A DNA stretch of 64,000 nt from Actinomycetota bacterium (GCA_016871395.1 VFYV01000001.1:124001-188000); one strand, 5' to 3'; positions 1-10,603 are shown, counted from the first letter of the stretch. Translations and numbers: made by a program. Notes: a model not told the origin generated them from the letters alone.

Positions 1-1
1 C

Positions 2-208
2 GAGCAGATCGAGGACAGGAACGTCGCCTTCAAACTCCTCAGTGAATGTCTGAAGAAGAGGGGGTGGAAGATCGAGTCCGCGACCGACGAACAGGGGCTG
101 ATCAGTCCGACCCGCTTCGAGTCGGCCGACGGAGATCTCGACGAGCGGGACATCAATCAGTGTCTCACGGAGACCGGCATCAACGAAGCCATCGAGAACA
201 GTCAGTAG
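2..208 (+). CDS. C-terminal fragment of a hypothetical protein (5' end outside window)
   Basis: Open frame from position 2 to TAG at 206-208: EQIEDRNVAFKLLSECLKKRGWKIESATDEQG...NEAIENSQ*. The listed ORF 46..228 is a different frame. Confidence 0.55.
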   Translation, partial: EQIEDRNVAFKLLSECLKKRGWKIESATDEQGLISPTRFESADGDLDERDINQCLTETGINEAIENSQ

Positions 209-224
209 AAGAAGAGAGCGACTC

Positions 225-2366
225 ATGAAGAAGCCGGTGAAGATCCTGGGAGGCTTGGTCACCGTAGCCCTCTTACTCTTGATCGCAGTGTTCGTGTTCG
301 GCTCCGGAGCGAACGATTCAGGCGACGAATTGCTGATCACGCCCCGCCTCGTGGAGCGTCGAGATCTCCAAGACGTCCTCACGGTCTCTGGTGAGGTCCG
401 TCGTGATGAGACGCGCAAGATCAACTCCGCTGTGGACGGGAAGGTGAGTTTCATCAACGTCGACGACGGTGAAACCATCGAGGTCGGAGACGCAATCCTC
501 GCGCTGGACGGTCGGGCCTCGGTGGCCGTGGACGGGGATTTTTCCTTCTATCGGCGACTCTCCGTTGGCAGCGTCGGCCCCGACGTGCGTCAACTCGAGG
601 AAGTTCTCGTGGCCGCCGGTCACGACATCGACCAACCGGACGAACTGTTCACCGAGGAGACTCGACGAGCATTGGCCGAGTGGCAACAGGCGCGAGGTTA
701 TGGAGGCGCGACCCCCGAGGGTAATGAGACCCTGACCGTTGGTCTGCTGTCCAACCCGTCGGCGTACGCCGTGGGGCGCGCCAACACGGTGGCTTTCGTC
801 GTGACGCCCGCGGTGCCCAACACGTCGGGATCCGGTCTCCACCCCCGAGCCCCCCTGCCGGTGATCGGAATCACGGTAGACAAAGCCGAGGTGAACGAGG
901 GGGAGACGGTCACCTTCACCGTCGCTGCGTCGGCGCCCTCGACCTCCAATTTGGTCATCGCCATCGCGACAGGCGGCGAGGCTACCGAAGGTGACGATCC
1001 CATGGATGGTGACGACTACAGCGAAATTCTCGGCACCGTCACATTGCCGGCCGGTCAGACATCCGTGACTTTCGGCGCGGAGATCTTCGTCGACAACGTC
1101 ATCGAAGATGCAGAGGATCTCACCGTGACCTTGACCGAGCAATTCGGTACCAATCCGGATTACGACGTTGGTCCGACGAACCAGGCACGGACCGTGATCA
1201 GAGCCAACGGTGCCGACCTCGATCCGCGTCTGACGGTGACGGCCAGCAACCAATCACTCGACGAGGGGGGTACCGTCACCTTCACCGTGCGCACGACGGT
1301 GGAATCGAATCGGGATCTCGATTTCGAGGTTCTGCTGTCTGGTACGGCGACCGCTGACGCCGACTACGTGCTACCGGACGATGACGAGTACTCCATTCCG
1401 GCTGGTGCCCGAAGCACGGAGATACAGATTCAGGCTCGGCGCGACGACGCGGTGGAACCCGACGAGACCCTCGTTTTCACCCTGTTGGCCGACGTCCCGG
1501 CGGGGAGCAGCCAACCGGCGTATTCTTTGGGCGGTTCCTTCCGATCGACCGTGACCATCGAGAGCGCCGATGTACCGGAGATGACCTTGATCGGCGGAGG
1601 CACGGTCGCCGAGGGGCGGACGGGTTCCTTCCGTATCGTCGCCGACTCGCCCGTCACCGAGAACACGTCGGTGAACTATCAAATCAGTGGAACAGCGACG
1701 AATGGAACCGACTTCGATGTTCTGGCCGGAACCGTCATCATGAGGGCGGGCACCGCCAGTGTCACCGTTTCGGTCAATTTCATCAACGACGACGTGGTCT
1801 TCGAGCCGTCCGACATGATCGTGGCCGATTGGCCGGCACGGGTTGGATCAGTGGAAGTCGATGAAGGTGAGTTCGTGCTTCAGGGCGCGCTGATGCTGAA
1901 TCTCACCGAGCCACAGTTCACCATCACGATGAAGGTGAGCCCGTCGGATCGCGCGGAGTTGTCGGTAGGCCAGGCAGTATTGGTCGATTTGACCGTCGGG
2001 GGCCAGGTGCTCCCCGGAGTGATCTCCGCGCTCGATGACAGCGCCACGATTGGAGCCCAAGGCGAGGAGTCTTATGAGGGAACGATCGAGGTCGAAGGCG
2101 AGTTCTCCGCGGTGGACGGGGCCGCGGTTTCGATCGACGTGACGCTGGCGAAGGTCGAAAACGCTCTCGTGGTGCCGGTGGCGTCCGTGCTCCGCTCGGC
2201 CGACGGAGACATCGTCCGAGTCGTGAACGATCAGGGAACCATCTCTCGGGTACCGGTGGTCATCGGTCTGATCGACGGAGAATGGGCCGAGATCAAAGAG
2301 GGTTTGAAGGGCGACGAGTTAGTCATCGTCGACATCGAAACCGGTTCACCCGCCGATGACGCCTGA
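225..2366 (+). CDS. Membrane-fusion/periplasmic-adaptor-like protein with peptidoglycan-binding-like domain and Calx-beta-like repeats (MacA/HlyD-like)
   Basis: N-terminal TM helix; split lipoyl/barrel motifs (VSGEVRRDETRKINSAVDGKVSFINVDDGETIEVGDAILALDG ... ALVVPVASVLRSADGDIVRVV); PGBD-like GSVGPDVRQLEEVLVAAGHD; repeats EGETVTFTV...DDYSEILGTVTLPAGQTSVTF. Followed by overlapping ABC ATPase and FtsX/MacB-type permease genes. Confidence 0.8.
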   Translation: MKKPVKILGGLVTVALLLLIAVFVFGSGANDSGDELLITPRLVERRDLQDVLTVSGEVRRDETRKINSAVDGKVSFINVDDGETIEVGDAILALDGRASVAVDGDFSFYRRLSVGSVGPDVRQLEEVLVAAGHDIDQPDELFTEETRRALAEWQQARGYGGATPEGNETLTVGLLSNPSAYAVGRANTVAFVVTPAVPNTSGSGLHPRAPLPVIGITVDKAEVNEGETVTFTVAASAPSTSNLVIAIATGGEATEGDDPMDGDDYSEILGTVTLPAGQTSVTFGAEIFVDNVIEDAEDLTVTLTEQFGTNPDYDVGPTNQARTVIRANGADLDPRLTVTASNQSLDEGGTVTFTVRTTVESNRDLDFEVLLSGTATADADYVLPDDDEYSIPAGARSTEIQIQARRDDAVEPDETLVFTLLADVPAGSSQPAYSLGGSFRSTVTIESADVPEMTLIGGGTVAEGRTGSFRIVADSPVTENTSVNYQISGTATNGTDFDVLAGTVIMRAGTASVTVSVNFINDDVVFEPSDMIVADWPARVGSVEVDEGEFVLQGALMLNLTEPQFTITMKVSPSDRAELSVGQAVLVDLTVGGQVLPGVISALDDSATIGAQGEESYEGTIEVEGEFSAVDGAAVSIDVTLAKVENALVVPVASVLRSADGDIVRVVNDQGTISRVPVVIGLIDGEWAEIKEGLKGDELVIVDIETGSPADDA

Positions 2367-3060
2367 GGTTTTGCCCGACGCCCTGATGCGTTTGACGGGC
2401 GTTTCACGTTCCTACGGTTCCGGCGAGGCGATGGTGTGGGCCTTGCGTGATGTCTCTTTGTCGATCCATGCCGGCGATTTCGTGTCCATCGTTGGACCGT
2501 CCGGTAGCGGCAAGTCCACGATGCTCGGGTTGCTCGGTTGCCTCGATGCGCCCACGTCGGGGTCCATAACGGTGGGAGGTGTGGAGGTCACCGGGCTCGC
2601 CGACACCGCTCGAACCCGGGTGCGTGGACAGAGCATCGGATTCGTCTTTCAGCAATTTCACCTCATTCCGCACCTCGACGCTCTCGGCAACGTCGAAACG
2701 GCGTTGCTCTACCGCGACTTGAAACCAGGGGAGAGGCGCGATCGCGCGATGGACTCGTTGGAGCGGGTCGGGCTCGGTCACCGATCAGACCACCGCCCCG
2801 TCCAGTTGTCCGGAGGAGAACAACAGCGCGTCGCCCTAGCACGGGCCCTCGTGACCCAGCCGAAGATTCTTCTGGCCGACGAACCCACGGGTGCCCTCGA
2901 CACACGCAATGCAGCGAACGTGATGGAGATCTTCACCAGTCTGCAGTCGAGTGAGAGAGCGGTGGTGATCGTCACCCATGATCCGAGTATCGCCAACTCG
3001 GCGGCCCGCAAGGTATCGATGCTCGACGGGCGAGTCGTGAGCGACGAGTTGTTGTCATGA
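2356..3060 (+). CDS. ABC transporter ATP-binding protein (MacB/LolD-type)
   Basis: Walker A GPSGSGKST, signature LSGGEQQRVALARAL, Walker B ILLADEPTGALD. Confidence 0.95.
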   Translation: MTPEVLPDALMRLTGVSRSYGSGEAMVWALRDVSLSIHAGDFVSIVGPSGSGKSTMLGLLGCLDAPTSGSITVGGVEVTGLADTARTRVRGQSIGFVFQQFHLIPHLDALGNVETALLYRDLKPGERRDRAMDSLERVGLGHRSDHRPVQLSGGEQQRVALARALVTQPKILLADEPTGALDTRNAANVMEIFTSLQSSERAVVIVTHDPSIANSAARKVSMLDGRVVSDELLS

Positions 3061-4244
3061 ACGCGTTCCGCGACCTCATTCGCGTCGCCATGGTCGGCCT
3101 GCTCGCGAGAAAGGTTCGTACGCTCCTTTTGCTACTCGGACCCATGATCGGAGTGGCCGCCATCATCGCGGCGGTTGGCCTCACCGACTCCGCCAAGGGC
3201 GACCTGAAGGCCAAGGTGGCGGAATTGGGTACGAATCTCGTCGAGGCCTCGGCCTCCAGTTCTTTCGGTGGACAAGATCCCACCTTGCCCGAGGACGTGG
3301 TGGACCGAGCCACCACCGTCACCTCGGTGCAATCGGTCGCGCCAATCGTCCAGTTGTCCAACATCATCGTCACCCCATACGAAGAAGCACGCGAGAAATA
3401 CGAAACGGTCCCGATACCGGTCGTCGGAGCGGACCCGGGTCTCCCTGAGGTCCTGGAGGTACCGATGGTGACGGGTCGTTGGCTCAACACCTTCGATGAG
3501 AGTTCCGGTGCTCGGAGTGCGGTGATCGGAGTTGGTCTGGCCCGTGAGTTCGGGGTCTTGCCCGACGAGTTACGTACCATCGACGTGGGTGGATTCGATT
3601 ACACGGTGGTGGGAATTCTGGACACGGTGCTGCTCGAACCGGGTTTCAACACTGCGGTCTTCATTTCATTCACGAGCGCGGAAAACGACTTTATCGCCGA
3701 CGATGTGCTCCCCAACAAGATCTACGTCCGCGTCGACCCGGCTCGGGTCGACGAGACAGCGTCGGCCCTCACCACTGCGATCGGCCTCGGCGGACCCAAT
3801 GAGGTGCAGACCGATGTGAAGAGCGAAGCCCTCGAGTTGGCGGCCCAATCGGATCGTCAACTGCAGTTGATCGTGGTGTCGATGGGACTGTTGGCGATCA
3901 TCGTCGGTGGCTTGGGAATCGCCAACGTCATGTCGATTTCGGTCATCCAACGTTCGAGTGAGATCGGCATCCGGCGCGCCTTGGGTCACACCCGCCGAAT
4001 CATCGCAGTCCAGTTCCTGTTGGAAGCGATGGTTGTGGGCGTGATCGGAGGAATTTGTGGTGTGCTTTTGGGGATGCTGGCGATCTTCGTGGGAGCCTCG
4101 ATCGCCGGTTGGGTCTTCGTCATGGCGCCGTGGTTGGCACCCGCCGGAATCGTCTTGGCGATCACGATCTCGATGATGGCCGGCCTGTATCCGGCCCGAC
4201 GAGCGGCCCGCCTGGAGCCCCTCGAAACGTTGAGGCTCGGCTGA
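3057..4244 (+). CDS. ABC transporter permease (MacB/FtsX family)
   Basis: N-terminal TM, MacB-type extracytoplasmic domain, C-terminal TMs with SVIQRSSEIGIRRALGHTRRIIAVQFLLEA and GLYPARRAARLEPLETLR; 4-nt overlap with the ATPase gene. Confidence 0.93.
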   Translation: MNAFRDLIRVAMVGLLARKVRTLLLLLGPMIGVAAIIAAVGLTDSAKGDLKAKVAELGTNLVEASASSSFGGQDPTLPEDVVDRATTVTSVQSVAPIVQLSNIIVTPYEEAREKYETVPIPVVGADPGLPEVLEVPMVTGRWLNTFDESSGARSAVIGVGLAREFGVLPDELRTIDVGGFDYTVVGILDTVLLEPGFNTAVFISFTSAENDFIADDVLPNKIYVRVDPARVDETASALTTAIGLGGPNEVQTDVKSEALELAAQSDRQLQLIVVSMGLLAIIVGGLGIANVMSISVIQRSSEIGIRRALGHTRRIIAVQFLLEAMVVGVIGGICGVLLGMLAIFVGASIAGWVFVMAPWLAPAGIVLAITISMMAGLYPARRAARLEPLETLRLG

Positions 4245-4248
4245 CGAG

Positions 4249-5172
4249 TCAGCGGTAGAGGTCGAAGAGTTGACCGATGGCTTTCACTTGTCCGCCACTG
4301 GTGCTGGACATGACGGCGATGGGTTCGACGCCGATCGCTCGCCAACGCTCGAAACCCTCGACAATGCTTCGAGGAGTGCCGAAGAGTGTGCAGTCGGCCA
4401 ACCAGTCGTCGCTCATCAGTTTTCCAAGGTCATCAGTGCTCTTGTTGGCCAATGCGACTTCGATGTTCTCCATCTCCTCGACGTATCCCGCGGCCTTCCA
4501 GTAGTTGCGATAGTTCGGTAGTCGAACGTAGGTGCCCATGGTACGTCGATTGGTCGCCGCGGCGGCCTTTACGTCGTCGTCGATGACGGTCGGAATCATG
4601 TTCGCGAGATAGAAGCCGTTGCTCCGGAGGTCGAAGGGAACGCGTTCCACCTGAATCGTCGTGTGACGGAGGCTTGCATTCGCCCACAGGGCCCCCTGAG
4701 CGATCTCGCTCGCCAAGTCCAGCATACGGTTCCGCAGCGCAGCCACGTAAACGGGTGGCAACTCTCCGGAGTACTTCGCGTTCGTGCGCAGAGCCTCGAC
4801 GAACGTTCGCATGTCGGACAGGGGAGGCCCCATTTTGGCCCCAGTGCGCCGAACCATCGGCTCGTGGCTGACGCCGAGACCCAGGGCGAAACGCCCGCCG
4901 GACACTTCGTGCGTGTGACTGGCCAAAGAACCGATCTCTCCGATGGAATTGCCGTAGATCCCCTGAATCGCGGTATAAAAACGAATGCGGTGGGTTTCGT
5001 GAGCCAAACTGACGGCGAGGCCGAGAGCCCCACCGAGACTCGGGCACGCCAAGGCGGGGAAACCGAGACGCTCCGCTTCCCGGGCCAAATCCAAGATGGA
5101 GCGCCTTTTGCCCGGCGAGGCGACGAGCGACAACGCCGGCAGGGTGGTGTCCGAGCCGTTACCGAATGACAT
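4249..5172 (-). CDS. LLM-class (luciferase-like, probably F420-dependent) oxidoreductase
   Basis: Luciferase-like pattern: AREAERLGFPAL, ETHRIRFYTAI, VSGGRFALGLGVSHEP. Confidence 0.85.
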   Translation of the reverse strand: MSFGNGSDTTLPALSLVASPGKRRSILDLAREAERLGFPALACPSLGGALGLAVSLAHETHRIRFYTAIQGIYGNSIGEIGSLASHTHEVSGGRFALGLGVSHEPMVRRTGAKMGPPLSDMRTFVEALRTNAKYSGELPPVYVAALRNRMLDLASEIAQGALWANASLRHTTIQVERVPFDLRSNGFYLANMIPTVIDDDVKAAAATNRRTMGTYVRLPNYRNYWKAAGYVEEMENIEVALANKSTDDLGKLMSDDWLADCTLFGTPRSIVEGFERWRAIGVEPIAVMSSTSGGQVKAIGQLFDLYR

Positions 5173-5234
5173 GCGGAGACGGTAGTGCAGAGATCGGGAC
5201 CATGTGCAGTGGTCATTCGGTATCTTGAGACCTC

Positions 5235-6440
5235 GTGCCGGTATCCGAACGTCTCCGAATCGGCATGCTCTGTCCGTACAGCCTCACCACTCCCGGGGGT
5301 GTACAAAGTCAGGTCATGGGCTTGGCCCGCGAGTTGCGGCGAATGGGTCACGAGGTACGGGTGCTCGGTCCCTGTGACGGCGCACCTCCCGACACCTTCG
5401 TCACGCCCCTCGGAGACTCCCTACCGACCGCCGCCAACGGATCAGTGGCCCCGTTGGCCCCGGATCCGTCAGCGTCTCTTCGAACCATTCGTGCTTTGAA
5501 GGACGAGGAGTTCGACATCCTCCACCTCCACGAACCGCTGTCACCAGGTCCCACTTTCACCTCTCTCGTCATGCAAATGGCTCCGATCGTGGCTACGTTT
5601 CACGCCGCGGGCGAGAGCGCGAGTTACAAGTACCTCAATGCTCCGTTGAAAGCGTTCGCCGCGGCCATCGAATACCGGGTCGCGGTGTCCAAGGACGCCG
5701 TCCTGCTCGCCGAGCGTTACCTCGGAGGTGATTACGAGATTCTCCCGAACGGGGTCGAAATCGAGCGATTCGCTCCGGCCCCCAACGAGTCGGGCGCCAC
5801 CCGTCGAGCGATATTTTTCTGTGGTCGCCACGAGCCTCGCAAGGGTCTCGAGTATCTCTTGAGGGCCCACGCGACCTTGCCCGATGACGTCGACTTGTGG
5901 ATCGCGTCCGACGGTCCCGACACCGCTCGACTCATGCGTGAATGGGCCGGCGACGCGCGGGTGCAGTGGCTCGGGCGCATCAACGATGTGGAGAAGGTCA
6001 ACCGTTTGCGACAAGCGACGGTGTTCTGCGCTCCATCGGTTGGCGGTGAGAGCTTCGGTGTCGTGTTGATCGAGGCGATGGCTGCCAACACTCCGATCGT
6101 GGCGAGTTCACTCGATGGGTACATGAACGTGGCGACCAACATGACCGATGCGATTCTCGTGGAACCCGCCAACGTCTCGGCTCTGGAGGCTGGTTTGCGA
6201 CGGGTCCTCGACGATCCGGACCTGGCCGCCTCCCTCGTAGAGCACGGCGCCCACCGGGCCGCTGGGTTCTCGATGCGGAGTCTGGCCCTTCGGTACGAGG
6301 AGATCTATCGGCGAGTTTTACAGAACCACTCCGTGCGCGAGGCGCCGACTCGACGCGGGCGTATCCAAAAATGGTGGTCCATCGCCAAGCGCCTACGTGC
6401 TCTTGCCAGCAACTCGATTCGCCGTATGCTGGTGAAATGA
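5235..6440 (+). CDS. Glycosyltransferase family 4 (PimA-like)
   Basis: GTG start; RIGMLCPYSLTTPGGVQSQVMGLARELRRMGHEV, FCGRHEPRKGLEYLLRA, GGESFGVVLIEAMAANTPIVAS. Confidence 0.9.
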   Translation: MPVSERLRIGMLCPYSLTTPGGVQSQVMGLARELRRMGHEVRVLGPCDGAPPDTFVTPLGDSLPTAANGSVAPLAPDPSASLRTIRALKDEEFDILHLHEPLSPGPTFTSLVMQMAPIVATFHAAGESASYKYLNAPLKAFAAAIEYRVAVSKDAVLLAERYLGGDYEILPNGVEIERFAPAPNESGATRRAIFFCGRHEPRKGLEYLLRAHATLPDDVDLWIASDGPDTARLMREWAGDARVQWLGRINDVEKVNRLRQATVFCAPSVGGESFGVVLIEAMAANTPIVASSLDGYMNVATNMTDAILVEPANVSALEAGLRRVLDDPDLAASLVEHGAHRAAGFSMRSLALRYEEIYRRVLQNHSVREAPTRRGRIQKWWSIAKRLRALASNSIRRMLVK

Positions 6441-6985
6441 CGCTCATCATCATCGGCATCGTCCTGCTGGTGGCCATCATCGGCATCGTGCTCTACAACG
6501 GGCTGGTTCGCAGTCGGAACCAGGTCGACAATGCTTGGTCCCAGGTCGACGTTCAGCTCAAACGCCGTCTCGACCTCATTCCCAACCTCGTCGAAACCGT
6601 GAAGGGCTACGCCGCGCACGAGCAGAAGACTTTCGACGCGGTCATCCGGGCCCGCAATGTCGCCTTGTCGGTGGCATCGACGCCCGAGGCACAGGCCTCG
6701 GCGGACAACTTGGTCAGTGGTGCTCTGCGCCAGTTGTTCGCACTCTCCGAGGCCTACCCCGATCTGAAGGCGAATCAGAACTTCCTCGCCCTGCAAGAAG
6801 AGTTGAGCGCCACCGAGGGTCGCGTCGCCTACGCTCGTCAGTTTTACAACGACAGCGTGCTCGACTATCACAACAAACTGGACACGGTTCCAACCTTGTT
6901 CGTGGCAAAGTTCGGATCATTCGCCCGCCGTGAGTTCTTCGAAGCCGAGGACGCCGCCCTCGTCCCACCCGACGTCAAGTTCTGA
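6437..6985 (+). CDS. LemA family protein
   Basis: YNGLVRSRNQVDNAWSQVDVQLKRRLDLIPNLVETVKGYAAHE; ATGA overlap with the upstream gene. Confidence 0.93.
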   Translation: MTLIIIGIVLLVAIIGIVLYNGLVRSRNQVDNAWSQVDVQLKRRLDLIPNLVETVKGYAAHEQKTFDAVIRARNVALSVASTPEAQASADNLVSGALRQLFALSEAYPDLKANQNFLALQEELSATEGRVAYARQFYNDSVLDYHNKLDTVPTLFVAKFGSFARREFFEAEDAALVPPDVKF

Positions 6986-6987
6986 CC

Positions 6988-7893
6988 GTGTTCGACGAGA
7001 TACGCTCCAACAAACGGCGCAGTGTCCTCTTGATCGTGACGTTCGTGTTCGTCACCGTGCTCATCGGTGTCGTGGTAGGCACATTGATCGGCGGTGGGTT
7101 TTCCACAGTGATCATCGCCTTTCTCGTTGCCACGATCACCGCAGTCATATCGTATTGGAGGTCCGATCAAATTGCCCTTCGGGTGAGTCGAGCGGTTCCC
7201 GCCGACCCCGTCGTTTATCGTCGCCTGCACAATCTCGTCGAGGGACTGTGCATCGCCAGTGGGCTTCCCAAGCCCGGTGTGTACGTCATCGAGGACCCCG
7301 CACCGAATGCCTTCGCGACAGGGCGCAACCCCCAACATGCCGCAATCGCCGTCACGACCGGACTACTCGAGAAGATGAACCGCGTGGAGCTGGAGGGAGT
7401 CGTGGCCCACGAACTGTCCCACATTCGCAATTACGACATCCTGGTCTCGACCATCGCTGTGGTGTTGGTCGGGACCGTGGCCATCGTGACCGATCTCGCC
7501 ATCCGACTGATGTGGTGGAATGGAGGACGGGTCAGCCGAGACGGTGATCGTCGGAATGGTTCCAACCCGCTCGCTCTGTTCGGCATAGTACTACTGGTGG
7601 TCGCGCCCATCGTGGCAAAAGCCATGCAGGCGGCTCTCAGTCGGCGCCGCGAGACTCTGGCCGACACCTCCGCTTGTCAGATGACGCGGTATCCACCCGG
7701 ATTGATCTCGGCGTTGGAAAAATTGAAAGAAGACACGACGACCACTCACTCGGCGAGCATGGCGACCGCTCATCTCTGGATCGAGCAGCCCCTGTCGGGG
7801 GTTCGTGACGAGGGTCGCCTCGGCTGGTTTCACCGTATGTTCGACACCCACCCACCTCTCGATGCCCGCATCGCCCTGTTGAAGGAACTGTGA
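6988..7893 (+). CDS. M48 family zinc metalloprotease (HtpX-like)
   Basis: HELSHIRNYD motif, PNAFATGRNPQHAAIAVTTGLL, multiple TMs, terminal FDTHPPLDARIALL. Confidence 0.93.
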   Translation: MFDEIRSNKRRSVLLIVTFVFVTVLIGVVVGTLIGGGFSTVIIAFLVATITAVISYWRSDQIALRVSRAVPADPVVYRRLHNLVEGLCIASGLPKPGVYVIEDPAPNAFATGRNPQHAAIAVTTGLLEKMNRVELEGVVAHELSHIRNYDILVSTIAVVLVGTVAIVTDLAIRLMWWNGGRVSRDGDRRNGSNPLALFGIVLLVVAPIVAKAMQAALSRRRETLADTSACQMTRYPPGLISALEKLKEDTTTTHSASMATAHLWIEQPLSGVRDEGRLGWFHRMFDTHPPLDARIALLKEL

Positions 7894-9008
7894 TGATGAG
7901 ACAGACCACGAAGAACTATCGGTTTTCGGCGGTGCTCGCCGCTGTTGGCCTTGCTGTGACCTCCTGTGGGGGAGGGTCGCCCTCGGCCGGCTCCACGACC
8001 ACGGTCCCCACGACCACTCCTGTCTCCACCACCTCCGGGGTGGCGACGCCGTCGTCCGAAAACACCACGACCACCGTCCCGGTTCCGGTGATGCCCTTGA
8101 CGGGTTTACCGGTGGTCGATGAAGCAGCCGCGGTTCGTCCAGCTATTGCGGCCAAGATCGACAATCATCCCGGCGCGAGACCGCAAACGGGGTTGAACGT
8201 CGCCGACATCGTGTACGAGGAGAACGTAGAGAAGTGGACGCGGTTTGCCGCCGTGTTTCATTCGACGGGAAGCGATCCCGTCGGACCTCTGCGGTCGGGT
8301 CGAACCCAAGACATCGATTTGTTGACCTCGCTCAACAGTCCGTTGTTCTTGTGGAGCGGGGGAAACGCCGCTGTCACAACGGCGATACGGAATTCGTCAC
8401 TGGTGAATATGAGTTCCTCGGTAGCTCGTGACGGCGGCGGATTTTTCCGGTCCACCGACAAAAAGGCTCCCCACAACCTGTTTTCCAAGACGACCAACAT
8501 CTGGGCCCTCGATGAAGGGCGTGGCGGTACCCCGCCTCCGCAGTTCGAGTACCGGGACTCCCGAGATGCAACTGTCGACGGGGGCGCCGGCATCGTCGGC
8601 GTGAAGTTGACCATGGACGGCTCCATGCGGGCCGCGTGGGAGTGGAACGCCGACACCGGTAAGTTCCGGCGTTTCCACGAGAACACGGCTCATTCTGACT
8701 CTGACGGCAATCAGATCGCTTTCGACAATGTCGTGGTCATCCAATGCGAGTACAAAACGAGCTCGGCCGACGCCCGCAGCCCGGAGGCCCAGACGGTCGG
8801 GTCCGGTCCGGTGTGGGTGTACTCGGCGGGCACGTTGGTCGAAGGCACCTGGAACCGTCCCGACAACCGGTCGGCGTGGAACCTGCGGGACTCCTCGGGG
8901 GCGACTATCGCCTTGACAGCGGGCCGCACCTGGGTGGAACTGATTCGTGAAGGGCAAGCCGTCACGGTGCCCGCCGGACAGGCTCTTGCCGATGTCGCGT
9001 GGCCTTGA
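7890..9008 (+). CDS. DUF3048-type (YerB-like) putative lipoprotein
   Basis: Lipobox-like VTSCGGG, Thr/Pro linker, PLTGLPV.DEAAAVRPAIAAKIDNHPGARPQTGLNVADIVYEENVEKWTRFAAVFHS. Confidence 0.85.
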   Translation: MMMRQTTKNYRFSAVLAAVGLAVTSCGGGSPSAGSTTTVPTTTPVSTTSGVATPSSENTTTTVPVPVMPLTGLPVVDEAAAVRPAIAAKIDNHPGARPQTGLNVADIVYEENVEKWTRFAAVFHSTGSDPVGPLRSGRTQDIDLLTSLNSPLFLWSGGNAAVTTAIRNSSLVNMSSSVARDGGGFFRSTDKKAPHNLFSKTTNIWALDEGRGGTPPPQFEYRDSRDATVDGGAGIVGVKLTMDGSMRAAWEWNADTGKFRRFHENTAHSDSDGNQIAFDNVVVIQCEYKTSSADARSPEAQTVGSGPVWVYSAGTLVEGTWNRPDNRSAWNLRDSSGATIALTAGRTWVELIREGQAVTVPAGQALADVAWP

Positions 9009-9058
9009 TCACAGAATCTGCCTCGGCGTCAATGAGGAAGCACGGTTAGCCTGAGGCC

Positions 9059-9949
9059 ATGTCTGAATCGTCGTCGTCCTTTGGTTCTTTTCCCGTCAAA
9101 CGGGGGCTGGCCGAGATGTTGAAAGGCGGCGTCATCATGGACGTTGTGACCCCCGAGCAGGCCAAAATCGCCGAAGACGCCGGAGCGTGTGCGGTCATGG
9201 CGCTGGAGCGGGTACCGGCGGACATCCGCCGTGATGGTGGTGTCGCCCGAATGAGCGACCCGGAGATGATCCAGGGCATCCAGGGAGCGGTGTCGATCCC
9301 GGTGATGGCCAAGGCGCGAATCGGTCACTTCGTCGAGGCCCAGATCCTGCAGTCGCTCGGCGTGGACTTCATCGACGAGAGCGAAGTGCTCACTCCGGCC
9401 GATGAGGCGCACCACATCGACAAATTCAAGTTCGTCGTGCCTTTCGTCTGTGGAGCCACCAATCTCGGTGAGGCCCTGCGACGTATCAGCGAGGGTGCGT
9501 GCATGATTCGTTCGAAGGGTGAGGCCGGCACCGGAAACGTCGTCGAGGCGGTGCGCCATCTTCGTTCGATTCTCGGAGATATTCGCAAGATCGGCACCGC
9601 TGACACCGCCGAGTTGTTCGAATGGGCCAAGCGGCTCCAGGCTCCGCTTCCACTCGTGCAGGAGATTGCCCAGACGGGCAAGCTCCCCGTCCCTTTGTTC
9701 TGCGCCGGAGGTTTGGCGACGCCGGCTGATGCTGCGTTGGCCATGCAGTTGGGCGCCGAGGCCGTCTTCGTCGGGTCGGGAATCTTCAAGAGCGACCACC
9801 CTGCGCCCCGTGCCAAGGCCATCGTGGAGGCCACCACTCACTTCGACAATCCCGACATTTTGGCCAAGGTGTCACGGGGTCTCGGAGCTCCCATGACCGG
9901 AATCGGGATGGACGAGATCAACCAACGTTACGCCGAACGCGGCTGGTGA
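9059..9949 (+). CDS. pdxS: Pyridoxal 5'-phosphate synthase lyase subunit PdxS
   Basis: [55 protein letters not shown]; typical PdxS end [13 protein letters not shown]. Confidence 0.98.
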   Translation: MSESSSSFGSFPVKRGLAEMLKGGVIMDVVTPEQAKIAEDAGACAVMALERVPADIRRDGGVARMSDPEMIQGIQGAVSIPVMAKARIGHFVEAQILQSLGVDFIDESEVLTPADEAHHIDKFKFVVPFVCGATNLGEALRRISEGACMIRSKGEAGTGNVVEAVRHLRSILGDIRKIGTADTAELFEWAKRLQAPLPLVQEIAQTGKLPVPLFCAGGLATPADAALAMQLGAEAVFVGSGIFKSDHPAPRAKAIVEATTHFDNPDILAKVSRGLGAPMTGIGMDEINQRYAERGW

Positions 9950-9976
9950 CGCCGATGGTGGCAGCGAGGCCTCCAG

Positions 9977-10603
9977 GTGAACGCACCGTGCGCTGTCAGA
10001 GTGGGCGTCCTCGCGCTGCAGGGTGGGTTTTCGGCGCACCTTGACCGGCTTCGAAACCTCGGGGTCGAAGCGAGATCCGTTCGTCTGCCGGTGGAGTTGG
10101 AAGGGCTCGATGGTTTGATTCTTCCGGGTGGGGAGAGCACCACCATGTCGAACCTTCTCCGAGCGTTCGATTTCGTCGAGCCCTTGCGACGGTTCGTCGT
10201 TTCGGGGCGGCCGGTCTTCGGCACGTGTGCCGGGATGATCCTGTTGTCCGAACGCATTCTCGATGGACGGTCGGATCAGATCGCGCTCGCATCGTGTGGA
10301 ATCGTCTCCCGCCGAAATGGCTACGGGCGACAGGTCGACTCCTTCGAGACCGACATCGAGGTGGCGGGGATGTGCGATCCGTTCCACGCGATCTTCATCC
10401 GTGCGCCGCGGATCGAAGAGACCTCCTCGGAAGTGACGGTCTTGGCACGTCACGACGGCTGCCCGGTCCTGGTTCGCGAAGGCAACGTCTTGGCCGCCTC
10501 CTTTCATCCCGAGTTGACCGACGATGACCGCATTCACCGTCTCTTCGCCCACATGGTGCGCGATGCGAAGAGCCAGGACGAGTTCCCCGACGAGGCGAGG
10601 TAG
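9977..10603 (+). CDS. pdxT: Pyridoxal 5'-phosphate synthase glutaminase subunit PdxT
   Basis: GVLALQGGFSAHL, LPGGESTTM, FGTCAGMI, SFHPELTDD; adjacent to pdxS. Confidence 0.97.
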   Translation: MNAPCAVRVGVLALQGGFSAHLDRLRNLGVEARSVRLPVELEGLDGLILPGGESTTMSNLLRAFDFVEPLRRFVVSGRPVFGTCAGMILLSERILDGRSDQIALASCGIVSRRNGYGRQVDSFETDIEVAGMCDPFHAIFIRAPRIEETSSEVTVLARHDGCPVLVREGNVLAASFHPELTDDDRIHRLFAHMVRDAKSQDEFPDEAR

